A DNA stretch of 64,000 nt from Treponema sp. Marseille-Q4130 (GCF_014334325.1 NZ_JACSET010000001.1:304910-368909); one strand, 5' to 3'; shown: positions 8,876 to 17,983, counted from the first letter of the stretch. The notes: generated by a model not told the origin, from the letters alone. Made by a program: numbers and translations.

Positions 8876-9056
8876 TCGATACCGGCGTGTGCTATCTTTT
8901 CGCCGAAAGCGAAAAAGACAGCTTTACGCTCGGCGCAAGCGATGCGACCGGCCGTGTATACATTTCAAGCGAGTATGCTCTGCCGTTGCGATTCGGCGAA
9001 ATTACATTTATAATTATCGAAACGAAAATTATTTTGATTCATAAAGAGGTTTGGAA

Positions 9057-10319
9057 ATGCTGGCAAAAGCGGTTCGTATACACGGAGCAAATGATTTACG
9101 TCTCGATACGTTTGAACTTCCTCCCATTAAAGACGATGAAATCCTCGTAAAAGTGGTTTCCGACAGTATATGCATGTCGAGCTATAAGTGCGCCATACTC
9201 GGAACGAAGCACAAGCGCGTACATGCCGATGTGGCCGATCATCCGGCGATAGTCGGGCATGAGTTTGCGGGCGATATCATAGAAGTCGGCGCAAAGTATA
9301 CGTCCCGTTTTAAACCCGGTATGAAGTTTACGATCCAGCCGGCGCTCAACTATAAGGGTGAAATGTGGTCGCCGGGATATTCCTATGAATTTTGCGGGGG
9401 CGATGCGACGTACTGCATTTTGCCGCACGAAGTCATGGAACTTGATTGTCTGCTCGAATATAAAGGGGACGCATATTTCGAAGCGTCTCTTGCGGAACCG
9501 ATGTCGTGCTGTATAGGCGCTTTTCACGCGTGTTTTCATACGCAGATGGGAGTATATGCTCACGAAATGGGGATCAAAAAAGGCGGCAAGCTCGCGCTGC
9601 TCGCCGCGGCAGGCCCCATGGGGCTCGGTGCATTGATGTATGCCGTCCACTGCGACAGACGGCCGTCGCTCATCGTGCTTACCGATATCGATGAAAAACG
9701 CATAGCGCGCGCAAAGAAAATTTTCCCCGAAGCCGAAATGAAAAAACTCGGCGTGCAGGTCGAAATAATAAACACAAACGACAGCCCGGATCCTGTAGGC
9801 CGGCTTAAACGCTATGCGCCGGAAGGTTTCGACGATGTATTTTGTTTTGCACCGGTTGCTTCGGTTCTGACACTGAGCTCCGCCGTTTTGGGGCGTGACG
9901 GTTGTTTGAATTTTTTCGCAGGTCCGACAGATAAACAATTTTCTGCCGATATAAATTTTTACGACATCCACTATAATGCAACACACGTTATCGGGACGAC
10001 CGGCGGCAATGTAAGCGATATGATAGAATCGCTGCGTATGACGGAAGAAGGAAAGCTCGAGCCTGCAGTGATGGTTACGCATATAGGCGGTCTTGCAAGC
10101 GCTGTACAGACGACGCTTGAGCTTCCGAAAATACCGGGCGGTAAAAAACTGATCTATACGCATCTCGATCTCCCCTTGACCGCGATCGAGGATTTCCGCT
10201 CTCTCGGAGAGGGCGACTCCCGTTTCGGACAGCTTGCCGATATCGTAGACGCTCATAAAGGACTGTGGAATGCGGAGGCGGAAAAATATCTGCTTGCCAA
10301 TTGGAACAATGAACGCTGA
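9057..10319 (+). CDS. Zinc-type medium-chain dehydrogenase, L-sorbose-1-phosphate reductase-like
   Basis: A 420-residue NAD(P)-dependent medium-chain dehydrogenase. The ATG at 9057 is preferred over an in-frame TTG at 9051 because AGAGG lies 8 nt upstream. The N-terminal GroES-like fold has VGHEFAGDIIEVG (the zinc-ligand GHE motif); the Rossmann part has AAAGPMGLGALMYA, then an acidic residue in TDIDEKR suggesting NAD binding. The length and the C-terminal region resemble SorE-type L-sorbose-1-phosphate reductases more than simple alcohol dehydrogenases. The likely role is interconversion of a ketose phosphate and a hexitol phosphate. No sugar phosphotransferase genes are adjacent, so the substrate is unproven. 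Confidence 0.75.
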   Translation: MLAKAVRIHGANDLRLDTFELPPIKDDEILVKVVSDSICMSSYKCAILGTKHKRVHADVADHPAIVGHEFAGDIIEVGAKYTSRFKPGMKFTIQPALNYKGEMWSPGYSYEFCGGDATYCILPHEVMELDCLLEYKGDAYFEASLAEPMSCCIGAFHACFHTQMGVYAHEMGIKKGGKLALLAAAGPMGLGALMYAVHCDRRPSLIVLTDIDEKRIARAKKIFPEAEMKKLGVQVEIINTNDSPDPVGRLKRYAPEGFDDVFCFAPVASVLTLSSAVLGRDGCLNFFAGPTDKQFSADINFYDIHYNATHVIGTTGGNVSDMIESLRMTEEGKLEPAVMVTHIGGLASAVQTTLELPKIPGGKKLIYTHLDLPLTAIEDFRSLGEGDSRFGQLADIVDAHKGLWNAEAEKYLLANWNNER

Positions 10320-10385
10320 ACGATTGCAGTGCTTGTCGTACGAAACGATTCCGACGCTAAGTACAAAGATTTTGCCGTCTTCTCT

Positions 10386-10414
10386 TTGATTGCACATCTC
10401 TTTGAGCGCATAAT
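10386..10414 (+). promoter_or_regulatory. Candidate promoter for the LRR protein
   Basis: TTGATT (10386-10391), 17 bp, CATAAT (10409-10414). Transcription would begin near 10421, which favours the ATG at 10449 over the upstream GTG at 10329 as the start of the following gene. Confidence 0.4.
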
Positions 10415-10448
10415 TTACAAAATTCGCTATTCGGGTTATGATGCCGAT

Positions 10449-12584
10449 ATGCGCACTGGTTTTCACAGAAGCGGACTGTTGCTTTCGGATGACCGTACTG
10501 CAGTTATTTCCTTTGTTTCAGACGAAGGCATCGAATCCGTCGATGTCCCCGATTCCGTTACCGACATACCCTCCTCTCTTTTTTCCGGCTGCGCTGCACT
10601 CAAACGGATAAAGCTTTCGTCTTCTCTGCGCTATCTTCCCGATCGGCTCTTTGAAGGCTGCGCTTCTCTTGAAAAAATTATTATGCCGCCCGAAGTCGAT
10701 TCGATCGGCAGGGCTGCGTTTTCCGGCTGTGCATCGTTAAAATCGATCCCGTTCCGCGCCGGTCTGACGGAGCTTTCGGAAGACGTCTTTTCGTATTGTA
10801 CCTCGCTCGTATCGCTCGTTATTCCCGACTCGGTGGAACGGATCAAAAGCGGGGCAGCTGCGGACTGTACGAAACTTGCCGCACTCGTATTGCCTTCTTC
10901 GCTCAAAACGCTCGAAGCGGGCGCGTTTGCCGGCTGCTCGTCGCTTCGTCATATTCGAATCTCGGAAGATAACGATGTCTTTTACGTCGATGAAAAGGAC
11001 GGCTGTCTGTATCGTCGCGAAAAAGACGGCGACGTCGTCGTTCTCCGCCCCTGCGATTTTGAAAAGACTGCAGCGAAATTGATTAAAACGGACGAAGATG
11101 AAGAGCCTTCCGGCAAGCTTGAAAAGGAAGACCTTTCCGAAATCGACCGGTACGAAGCGGATGCGCGAAAAGCGGCGAACGAAGCGGAGTCGCGTAAAGA
11201 CGAAGCGAACGACGAAATCGATAATCGGAATGTCGGTAAGGAAAGCGGCGGTTCTGATGTCGGCGACGGACAAGCGGATTTACGTAAAGATGAAGCAAGC
11301 GGCGGCGAAAAAATCGGCGATGCAACCTATGCGGTTTCTTCCACCGTCGAAACAATCCGCGATATAACCGATGACTCTTCCATCGTTGAAAATGACGACG
11401 ATACAACAGATAACGCCGCCGCGGAAAAATCGGACGATCACGGATGGGCGGAAAACTCCGTTCCCGATCTTGCCGAAGACCAAGCGGACGAAACGACCGT
11501 CGAAAATGCCGTCCTGAATCCGGCTGCAAGCGATGCGGCTTTTTCCGCCGAAACGATCGGCGAATCCGACGCAAAAGAACCGGTTGCAATATTATCGAAA
11601 AAAAACGATAATTCCGATACTGCGGAAAATCGCCGAACCGAAACGGCTGAAGCCGCCGCGGGCATATCGGTCGATGAATCGGAAGAGCCCGATGAAAATA
11701 GGCGGCTCGATACGGTCGAAGTGGCAGCCGGTGCGCCGGATAGGGACGAAGCGGAATTGCAGCATACTCCTGAATCGGCAGGAGAAAACGACGATAGCGG
11801 AAAAGAGGAAGAAGAAATTATTAATTTTAACGGCGGAGCGATGCCGGATGAAATTGAGATTTGTAAATTTAATAATAAAGAATCAAGTGATGTGATGGAG
11901 ACAAAAACGATGCCGAGTATCAATCAATCAAGTGTCGATGAAATTTTTAAAAAGGCTTCCGAAGTCAAATCGGAAAACGTGCGGACTGCCGACGACGGTT
12001 TTAAGCCTATTTCTCAGGACGAGCTCAATATGCTCGTTGCGGAAAGCGATATCCTGCGGCAGAATACGCCGGCCGACATAACGGTTTCGGCGAGCGCGCA
12101 GGAGCACGAGCATTCCCGATCGGGCGATTCGCTTTTGAAACGTATCGGTGATGCGGCAAAAAAATACGAATGCATAAGCCTTTCGAATGCGGGCGGCAAA
12201 AGCGATTGGAACGACAGCCTCTACGTGTTTGCCGAAGGACTCGTGCTCGACGCTTCCGGAAACGGGCATTTTTCGAAAGCGCTTGAAAGCTGCTCGCGTC
12301 GGATCGCGGCGATTCACAAATATTCGAAGATTTTTATGTATTACGGACTTCCCTTCGGCGACGATGAGTTCGCACACATGTTTACCGGCTTTATCGCCGA
12401 GCGCAACACGGTGTATGCGTGCAGCGCATCGAAGATGTCGCTGCTTTCCGAAGATGCGCGCCGTTTTGCATCGCTTGCGGGGATCAGCCTTGAGCGGGAT
12501 CAAATCGAATGCACGAACGAGCGCGCGGGAAATCCCGAAGCGAAGCTTATTAAACTGATACTGCAGGACGATTATTCGGCATAA
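10449..12584 (+). CDS. BspA-like leucine-rich-repeat protein with a long acidic linker
   Basis: A protein of 711 residues from the ATG at 10449; a GTG at 10329 would add 40 residues. The first part (about residues 20-190) has seven or eight BspA/TpLRR-type repeats of about 23 residues with the pattern I-x-x-x-x-F-x-G-C-x-x-L-x-x-I. Next comes a roughly 300-residue acidic, low-complexity linker rich in Asp, Glu, Ser and Ala. The C-terminal 190 residues form a separate globular domain I do not recognise. No signal peptide is visible, unlike surface BspA proteins, so it may be cytoplasmic. LRRs of this family mediate protein binding; the partner is unknown. Confidence 0.75.
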   Translation: MRTGFHRSGLLLSDDRTAVISFVSDEGIESVDVPDSVTDIPSSLFSGCAALKRIKLSSSLRYLPDRLFEGCASLEKIIMPPEVDSIGRAAFSGCASLKSIPFRAGLTELSEDVFSYCTSLVSLVIPDSVERIKSGAAADCTKLAALVLPSSLKTLEAGAFAGCSSLRHIRISEDNDVFYVDEKDGCLYRREKDGDVVVLRPCDFEKTAAKLIKTDEDEEPSGKLEKEDLSEIDRYEADARKAANEAESRKDEANDEIDNRNVGKESGGSDVGDGQADLRKDEASGGEKIGDATYAVSSTVETIRDITDDSSIVENDDDTTDNAAAEKSDDHGWAENSVPDLAEDQADETTVENAVLNPAASDAAFSAETIGESDAKEPVAILSKKNDNSDTAENRRTETAEAAAGISVDESEEPDENRRLDTVEVAAGAPDRDEAELQHTPESAGENDDSGKEEEEIINFNGGAMPDEIEICKFNNKESSDVMETKTMPSINQSSVDEIFKKASEVKSENVRTADDGFKPISQDELNMLVAESDILRQNTPADITVSASAQEHEHSRSGDSLLKRIGDAAKKYECISLSNAGGKSDWNDSLYVFAEGLVLDASGNGHFSKALESCSRRIAAIHKYSKIFMYYGLPFGDDEFAHMFTGFIAERNTVYACSASKMSLLSEDARRFASLAGISLERDQIECTNERAGNPEAKLIKLILQDDYSA

Positions 12585-12666
12585 ATTCCGAACACCGTTT
12601 TGCCGTCGGGCATCGTTGTAAACTTATCGAATTTCCAGAGGCGCTATATGAGCAGGAGGTATAATA

Positions 12667-12876
12667 TTGTCTGAAATCGTATTTGCAGATTTTGTACAGC
12701 AGGTTTTATCCCTCTCTTATGATCAAACTATTGTATTGATGGAAAAAATGCTTGAAAATCTGAAAACGAAAACTTCCGAATCGCATAGTATAAATAATTA
12801 TGCCGAAATGGAACGAAACGTATCTGAATCCGTTATGAATTCTATGTGGAGTGAATTGAAAAATGATGCGTGGTGA
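12667..12876 (+). CDS. Small antitoxin of a MazEF/PemIK-type pair
   Basis: A 69-residue protein starting at a TTG at 12667, supported by a perfect AGGAGGT at 12654-12660 and the 14-nt overlap of its end with the toxin gene. The start FADFVQQVLSLSYDQTIVLMEKML is helical and resembles antitoxins that open with a short helical segment. It lacks an obvious AbrB-type DNA-binding fold, so autoregulation is uncertain. The position directly before and overlapping a MazF-like toxin is the main argument. Confidence 0.7.
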   Translation: MSEIVFADFVQQVLSLSYDQTIVLMEKMLENLKTKTSESHSINNYAEMERNVSESVMNSMWSELKNDAW

Positions 12877-13186
12877 GATATGGTGGGTCGATTTCGGTAT
12901 CCCTGTCGGCAGTTTAGCGGCATACAGACGCCCTGTAATTGTTATGCAAAATGAATCCGATTTAAATACTGTCGTAGTTGTTCCCCTTACTGCGAATCTT
13001 GCCGCGGCAGAATATAAGCCGAATGTATTTTTTTCAAAAGTCGACACTGCATTGCCGAAAGATTGCGTTGCGGTTATTCATCTTATCGGCGCCGTAAATA
13101 AATTTTGCTTTATTAAAAAAATATCTGCGATTTCCGATATCATGTATAAAAATCTCGTTCGGGCAGTCAATGATTTTATTTGTTAA
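12863..13186 (+). CDS. mazF: MazF/PemK-family mRNA interferase toxin
   Basis: A 107-residue protein. The family start RGEIWWVDFG (residues 3-12) and the RRPVIVMQN segment (22-30) are characteristic of PemK/MazF ribonucleases, as is the later VVVVPLTANL strand. The Arg of RRP sits where the catalytic Arg is found. It overlaps its antitoxin gene by 14 nt. The partner limits its sequence-specific mRNA cleavage. A near-perfect palindrome (TTTTTACACGTGTGAAAA, about 13192-13209) just after the stop may serve as a terminator or binding site. Confidence 0.85.
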   Translation: MMRGEIWWVDFGIPVGSLAAYRRPVIVMQNESDLNTVVVVPLTANLAAAEYKPNVFFSKVDTALPKDCVAVIHLIGAVNKFCFIKKISAISDIMYKNLVRAVNDFIC

Positions 13187-13387
13187 AAGCTTTTTACACG
13201 TGTGAAAATTGCAATAGGCGAAGCTGTATGTAGCCCGAATACTTGTTCCATCGTAAATTAATTATAACTGTAGAGCTGAAATATTTATTCAAAAATCGCT
13301 TGACGAACATCGCCTCGATGGATTAGGATAGACCCATATTTTATTCATGCGTCGGGGTATCTTGATTTTGACCGACAGAGGTTTACA

Positions 13388-15076
13388 ATGGCACAGATGA
13401 AAAGCGATAATGCAAAGAAAGGTATAGAACGTGCGCCGCACCGTTCACTGTTTTATGCGATGGGATATACGGACGAAGAACTCGGCCGCCCGCTCGTCGG
13501 CGTGTGTTGCGCGAAAAACGAAATCATTCCGGGTCATTTCGAACTCGATCGCATCGCCGAAGCTGCAAAAGCGGGCATCCGCATGGCAGGCGGTACGCCT
13601 ATAGAATTTCCGGCGATCGGCGTATGCGACGGCATCGCGATGGGGCACGAAGGGATGAAATACTCCCTCGTGACACGCGAGCTTATCGCCGATTCGATCG
13701 AATGCGTCGCGAAAGCGCACCAATTCGACGCGCTCGTGCTCATCCCGAACTGCGATAAAATCGTTCCCGGCATGCTCATGGCTGCCGCCCGCTTAAATCT
13801 CCCGACCGTCGTCGTTTCAGGCGGACCTATGATGCCCGGTCACGTTGCGAATTCTTCGAACCCCTACGCGGCAAAGGGTTTGAGTTTAAGCGATATGTTT
13901 GAAGCCGTCGGTGCCGTCGCTGCGGGAAAGATCGACGAAGCGCAGCTCAAAGAGCTCGAAGAGCGCGCCTGTCCCGGCTGCGGCGCGTGCTCGGGTATGT
14001 TTACGGCGAACAGCATGAACTGTCTCACCGAAGTGCTCGGTCTCGGTCTTCCCGGAAACGGGACGATTCCCGCGGTAACCGGGCGGCGCATAGCCCTGGC
14101 AAAACGGGCGGGTATGCAGGTTATGGAAATGTTTGACAAGGGGATCACCGCGCGTTCCATGATGACACCCGATTCGTTTCGAAACGCGCTTACGGCGGAT
14201 ATGGCGCTCGGCTGTTCGAGCAATACGGTGCTCCATGTTCCGGCGATCGCGCACGAAGCGGGCGTCGCAATCGATCTGCACATGATAAACGATATCAGCG
14301 AAGTAACCCCGAACCTCTGTCACCTCGCTCCGGCCGGTCACACGTTTATGAACGAACTCGACGACGCCGGCGGCGTTGAAGCGGTACTCGCCGAGCTTGC
14401 AAAAAAACAATTGATAAAAACCGATTTGATCACGGTTACCGGAAAGACGATCGCCGAAAATATTAGAAACGCCGTAAACAGAAATACTTCGGTTATTCGA
14501 CCGATCGAAAATCCTTTTTCGCCCAACGGCGGCATTGCGGTTTTGTTCGGCAATCTCGCGCCTGACGGTACGGTCGTAAAGCGGAGCGCCTGTGCAAAAG
14601 AATTGATGAAGCACACGGGACCTGCCCGCGTATTCGACGACGAAAAGGACGCGATGGCGGCGGTGCAAAAGCGTGAGATCAAACCGGGCGATGTCGTTGT
14701 CATCCGTTACGAAGGGCCGAAAGGCGGGCCGGGCATGCGAGAGATGCTCGCCGTTACCGCAGCTCTTGCGGGACAGGATCTCGATAAAGACGTCGCCCTC
14801 ATCACGGACGGGCGCTTCAGCGGCGCAACGCGCGGCGCCTCTCTCGGACACTGCTCTCCCGAAGCGGCCGTCGGCGGGCCCATAGCCCTCGTACACGAAG
14901 GCGACAAAATCACGCTTGACATAAACGCGTACACGATCACGCTCGAAGTGAGCGACGAAGAACTTCAAAAGCGAAAGGCTGCATGGAAGGCACCGTCTCC
15001 GAAAGCAACGGAGGGATACCTTGTCCGCTATGCGAAACTCGTGTCGTCCGCCGACAAAGGCGCGATTTTACAGTGA
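13388..15076 (+). CDS. ilvD: Dihydroxy-acid dehydratase
   Basis: A 562-residue Fe-S dehydratase of branched-chain amino acid synthesis, converting 2,3-dihydroxy-isovalerate and its homologue to the 2-oxo acids. Visible hallmarks are the cluster Cys in [13 protein letters not shown] (near residue 120), [17 protein letters not shown] (near 195), and the C-terminal [10 protein letters not shown] with GHCSPEA. The length is normal. AGAGG precedes the ATG. The next gene, 91 bp downstream, is ilvB, so this is a partial ilv cluster; ilvC, ilvN and ilvE are not in the window. Upstream, TTGACG-18-TAGGAT near 13302-13331 may be its promoter. Confidence 0.95.
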   Translation: MAQMKSDNAKKGIERAPHRSLFYAMGYTDEELGRPLVGVCCAKNEIIPGHFELDRIAEAAKAGIRMAGGTPIEFPAIGVCDGIAMGHEGMKYSLVTRELIADSIECVAKAHQFDALVLIPNCDKIVPGMLMAAARLNLPTVVVSGGPMMPGHVANSSNPYAAKGLSLSDMFEAVGAVAAGKIDEAQLKELEERACPGCGACSGMFTANSMNCLTEVLGLGLPGNGTIPAVTGRRIALAKRAGMQVMEMFDKGITARSMMTPDSFRNALTADMALGCSSNTVLHVPAIAHEAGVAIDLHMINDISEVTPNLCHLAPAGHTFMNELDDAGGVEAVLAELAKKQLIKTDLITVTGKTIAENIRNAVNRNTSVIRPIENPFSPNGGIAVLFGNLAPDGTVVKRSACAKELMKHTGPARVFDDEKDAMAAVQKREIKPGDVVVIRYEGPKGGPGMREMLAVTAALAGQDLDKDVALITDGRFSGATRGASLGHCSPEAAVGGPIALVHEGDKITLDINAYTITLEVSDEELQKRKAAWKAPSPKATEGYLVRYAKLVSSADKGAILQ

Positions 15077-15167
15077 CCCTTTGTGTGCGCCTGCGTGCTT
15101 TTTTGACGGCACCGCGCGTGCTGTATGATAAATTATTTATTATTAATATTTAGCAAGAGGATGATCC

Positions 15168-16871
15168 ATGAAATATACCGGTGCGCAAATCGTTGTAGAA
15201 TGTCTTATCGAACAGGGAGTCGATACCGTTTTCGGTTACCCCGGAGGAGCGATCCTCAATATCTACGACGAACTGTATAAAAACGAAAAACGCCTCCGCC
15301 ATATCCTCACCGCTCACGAACAGGGCGCTTCTCACGCAGCCGACGGTTATGCGCGTTCGAGCGGTAAAGTCGGCGTCGTCATGGCGACAAGCGGGCCGGG
15401 CGCGACGAACCTCGTTACGGGTATCGCGACGGCGTATATGGACTCCGTTCCCATGGTCGCGATCACGTGCAACGTCATAGCGCCCCTGCTCGGCAAAGAC
15501 AGTTTTCAGGAAATCGATATCACGGGTGTAACGATGCCGATCACGAAGCATAATTTTATCGTGCGCGATGTCGGACAGCTTGCCGACACGATACGCGAAG
15601 CGTTTTTTATCGCAAAGACGGGGCGCCCGGGTCCCGTACTCATCGATATTCCGAAAGACGTCACGGCAGCTTCCTGCGATTATGTTCCGGCACCGCTCGA
15701 CGCGCAGTTCGCAAAGCGCAAAGCGAGTCTGCACCGCATTATGAAAGTATGTGACATCCCCGACGAAAAAATCAATAAACTCGCCTCCCTCATCAATGCG
15801 TCGGAGCGGCCCTTTATCTACGCGGGAGGCGGAGTCCTCATATCGGATGCGTGCGAAGAGCTCAAAGCACTCGCCGAAAAAGCGCAGATCCCCGTTTCGA
15901 TGAGTCTTATGGGAAAGTCCGCTTTTCCGAACACGCACGCGCTTTCGACCGGCATGATCGGTATGCACGGGACGAAGGCGTCGAATACGGCTGTCGATAA
16001 ATGCGATCTCCTGCTTGCGATAGGCACGCGTTTCAGCGATCGCGTCATAGGCGATCCCAAGAGATTTGCAGGAAAGGCGAAGATCGTGCAGATCGACGTG
16101 GATCCCGCAGAAGTGAACAAAAACATCGCAGTCGACGATTCCCTTGTCGGCAGCATCAAAGATGCGCTTTCGCGTCTTTTGCCCCTCGTCGAAAAAAGGA
16201 AAGCATCCGAGTGGAATGCGAAGATAGACGAATGGAAAGCCGAAGTTCCGCCGAGTTGGAAGCAAAGCGGTAAGCTTTCTCCGAAAGCGATTTTCGAATA
16301 TGTCAACGGTAGAGTTCCTTCCGATACGATTGTCACGACCGAAGTGGGGCAGCATCAAATGTGGACGGCGCTCTTTTATCATTTCGAAAAACCGCGTACC
16401 TTTCTTACGTCGGGTGGATTGGGGACGATGGGCTTCGGCACGGGAGCGGCGATCGGCGCGCAATTTGCGAACCCCGATAAAACCGTCGTACATTTTGCCG
16501 GCGACGGTTCGTTCCGCATGAACTGCAACGAACTTGCGACGATAAGCCATTACGGTCTTCCGATCATCATTATCATTTTCAATAACGGCGCGCTCGGAAA
16601 CGTCCGCCAATGGCAGACGCTCTTTTACGAAAAGCGCTACAGCGCGACGACGCTCGATTTCGCCCCCGATTTCGTAAAGCTCGCCGATGCCTACGGAGTG
16701 ACAGGCGTCCGCGTTACCGATGAAGCGGAATTCAAAAAAGCTTTCGATGCGGCACTCGCTTCCGGAAAGCCTGCTGTAATCGACGCTGCGATCGACAAAG
16801 ACGAAATGGTACTTCCGATGATTCCGCCCGGAAAATCCGTCGACCGCATTATGATGGATATCGACCTGTAA
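15168..16871 (+). CDS. ilvB: Acetolactate synthase large subunit
   Basis: A 567-residue ThDP enzyme condensing two pyruvates to 2-acetolactate (or pyruvate with 2-oxobutyrate). The ThDP-activating Glu is in LTAHEQGASHAADGYAR (near residue 47). The GDGSFRMNCNELATI motif binds Mg-ThDP, and NVRQWQTLFY is the acetohydroxyacid synthase signature that separates it from other ThDP oxidases and decarboxylases. An AGAGGA site precedes the ATG. TTGACG (15103) with TGATAA 17 bp downstream could be a promoter inside the intergenic gap. No small regulatory subunit (ilvN) follows; the next gene is a metalloregulator. It may lack feedback control or use an ilvN encoded elsewhere. Confidence 0.94.
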   Translation: MKYTGAQIVVECLIEQGVDTVFGYPGGAILNIYDELYKNEKRLRHILTAHEQGASHAADGYARSSGKVGVVMATSGPGATNLVTGIATAYMDSVPMVAITCNVIAPLLGKDSFQEIDITGVTMPITKHNFIVRDVGQLADTIREAFFIAKTGRPGPVLIDIPKDVTAASCDYVPAPLDAQFAKRKASLHRIMKVCDIPDEKINKLASLINASERPFIYAGGGVLISDACEELKALAEKAQIPVSMSLMGKSAFPNTHALSTGMIGMHGTKASNTAVDKCDLLLAIGTRFSDRVIGDPKRFAGKAKIVQIDVDPAEVNKNIAVDDSLVGSIKDALSRLLPLVEKRKASEWNAKIDEWKAEVPPSWKQSGKLSPKAIFEYVNGRVPSDTIVTTEVGQHQMWTALFYHFEKPRTFLTSGGLGTMGFGTGAAIGAQFANPDKTVVHFAGDGSFRMNCNELATISHYGLPIIIIIFNNGALGNVRQWQTLFYEKRYSATTLDFAPDFVKLADAYGVTGVRVTDEAEFKKAFDAALASGKPAVIDAAIDKDEMVLPMIPPGKSVDRIMMDIDL

Positions 16872-16944
16872 GAGCCGCATTTTAAGCCGCATTTGAAAGG
16901 TGGTAATTAATCGATACATGCGGTATACTGGATATATCGTATAG

Positions 16945-16978
16945 GGAACCTCTAAAGACTGCAGTTTTTAGAGGTAAC
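16945..16978. repeat. CCTCTAAA hairpin repeat, copy 1
   Basis: ACCTCTAAA (16948-16956) pairs with TTTAGAGGT (16967-16975) across a short loop. A close relative lies at 43073-43101 upstream of alaS. Lying after ilvB, it could act as a terminator or a processing site. Confidence 0.6.
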
Positions 16979-17008
16979 TTTAAAAATGCGACGGAAACGG
17001 AGGCCTCT

Positions 17009-17377
17009 ATGTACGAGTCCGGCGAAGATTACCTTGAAGCGATCCTCAGAGTAAAAAATGTAAAAGGTACGGTTCATTCGGTCGATATCGCGAAAAAGCT
17101 CGGCGTTTCGAAACCGAGCGTGAGCAGGGCTGTCGGCATATTGAAGCGTGACGGCTATCTCGAAGACAGCGAAGGCACGGAACTCGAATTTACGAAAAAG
17201 GGTCTTGAAAAAGCGACGAACGTGTATTCCCGCCATCGCCTGCTTACCGATTTTTTTGTAAAGATCACCGGCGTTTCCAAAGAGCAGGCTGAAGAAAACG
17301 CATGCCGCGTCGAACACGATATCGATGCCGACATCGTTGCGGGTATCGAAAAGTGGATGAAAAAAAATAAAAAATAA
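17009..17377 (+). CDS. DtxR/MntR-family metal-dependent repressor
   Basis: A 122-residue regulator preceded by GGAGG. An N-terminal winged helix-turn-helix (VDIAKKLGVSKPSVSRAVGIL) is followed by the metal-binding dimerisation domain; the SH3-like third domain of DtxR is absent, as in MntR. Metal ligands can be matched by eye: Asp7, Glu10, His76, Cys99, Glu102 and His103. The Asp is manganese-type (MntR), whereas Cys at 99 is iron-type (DtxR, IdeR). It probably represses metal-uptake genes; feoAB at 6.6-4.5 kb with its palindrome is a candidate target. It stands alone between ilvB and cstA. Confidence 0.85.
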   Translation: MYESGEDYLEAILRVKNVKGTVHSVDIAKKLGVSKPSVSRAVGILKRDGYLEDSEGTELEFTKKGLEKATNVYSRHRLLTDFFVKITGVSKEQAEENACRVEHDIDADIVAGIEKWMKKNKK

Positions 17378-17477
17378 TTTACAGGGTAACCGCAACGGAA
17401 ACTATATTCGGCTGTACTCCCTGCTGCTGACCTGCCATTCGCCGCGGTCTTCCGCATACCGTGCAGGCAGCGCTTTC

Positions 17478-17572
17478 CGCCTACGCCCGCCCGGCGCGGG
17501 GCTAAAGGCAGCGACCGCAGCGGAGCGAGGACGCCGAGCGTGAGCGAGCCGCAAAGGGCGGGTTGGCCGATC
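17478..17572 (+). repeat. GC-rich dispersed repeat, copy 1
   Basis: It contains CGCCTACGCCCG, GAGCGAGGA and GAGCGAGCCGC followed by AGGGCGGG, in the same order as at 30997-31093. Both copies also share a spurious minus-strand frame reading PAL(C/R)GSL(T/A)LG. There is no gene in it; it occupies part of the 600-bp gap before cstA. Confidence 0.6.
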
Positions 17573-17670
17573 CGTTTTGTCCGTATCTCCCGTGTCGATT
17601 TCAATTTTTTTTGTTAAAACGATTTCCGAGTTTTATTTACTTATCTTTTTATAATTTTTCACATTTTATT

Positions 17671-17698
17671 TTACAAATTGCAAAAACGGGTGTATAAT
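17671..17698 (+). promoter_or_regulatory. Promoter for the cstA leader
   Basis: TTACAA (17671-17676), 16 bp, TATAAT (17693-17698), in a strongly AT-rich stretch. Transcription from here would carry a leader of about 280 nt before cstA. Confidence 0.5.
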
Positions 17699-17753
17699 GT
17701 TTATAATAAGCTGTATTTATTACACTTATGGTTTATATGGCGGTCGTATGGAC

Positions 17754-17980
17754 GATAAAGATCGGCGACGAGTGTCGACTTTATCTCGATTTTGCGTAAA
17801 GGACATATCACGGTCTGTGCGTAAAATCGTATGAATTATTTATTATTTAACGTGTGCGCCCGCCGGAAGCGTCGGGGTAAGGGTCTTCCGAGCGGACTAC
17901 GCACACGGCTAAAAACTTTTAGGAACTTGCGCCTTGCATGAAGCGCCGCTGCAAGTTTCCCCAAAAATTTTTAGGGAGGA
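17754..17980 (+). ncRNA. Structured 5' leader of cstA, riboswitch or attenuator candidate
   Basis: Several stems can be drawn in series: GATAAAG 17754-17760 with CTTTATC 17779-17785; GATTTTGCG 17788-17796 with CGTAAAATC 17820-17828; GTGTGCG 17852-17858 with CGCACAC 17900-17906, enclosing CGGAAG/CTTCCG (17864-17869 and 17885-17890); and AACTTGC 17924-17930 with GCAAGTT 17951-17957, extended by CTAAAAA/TTTTTAG pairing. The last stem reaches the Shine-Dalgarno at 17974-17979, so it could hide it. I cannot match it to a named riboswitch class. Confidence 0.45.
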
Positions 17981-17983
17981 TGT

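Noticed and set aside
8887-9150. Possible small gene between the 6992 gene and the dehydrogenase
   Set aside because: No Shine-Dalgarno, and the frame runs into the dehydrogenase gene; it looks like chance.
9096-10466. Minus-strand open frame (456 codons) opposite the dehydrogenase
   Set aside because: Shadow frame of a gene with clear zinc-dehydrogenase motifs.
11083-11589. Arg/His-rich minus-strand frame opposite the acidic linker
   Set aside because: A low-complexity Asp/Glu linker read backwards gives such a sequence; no independent evidence.
15150-16919. Long minus-strand open frame (589 codons) opposite ilvB
   Set aside because: It mirrors ilvB codon use, has no start signal, and encodes a basic, Arg/His-rich string with no domain pattern.
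17155-17604. Minus-strand frame containing a conserved-looking peptide
   Set aside because: The similarity to the frame at 30840-31103 is explained by the shared GC-rich DNA repeat.
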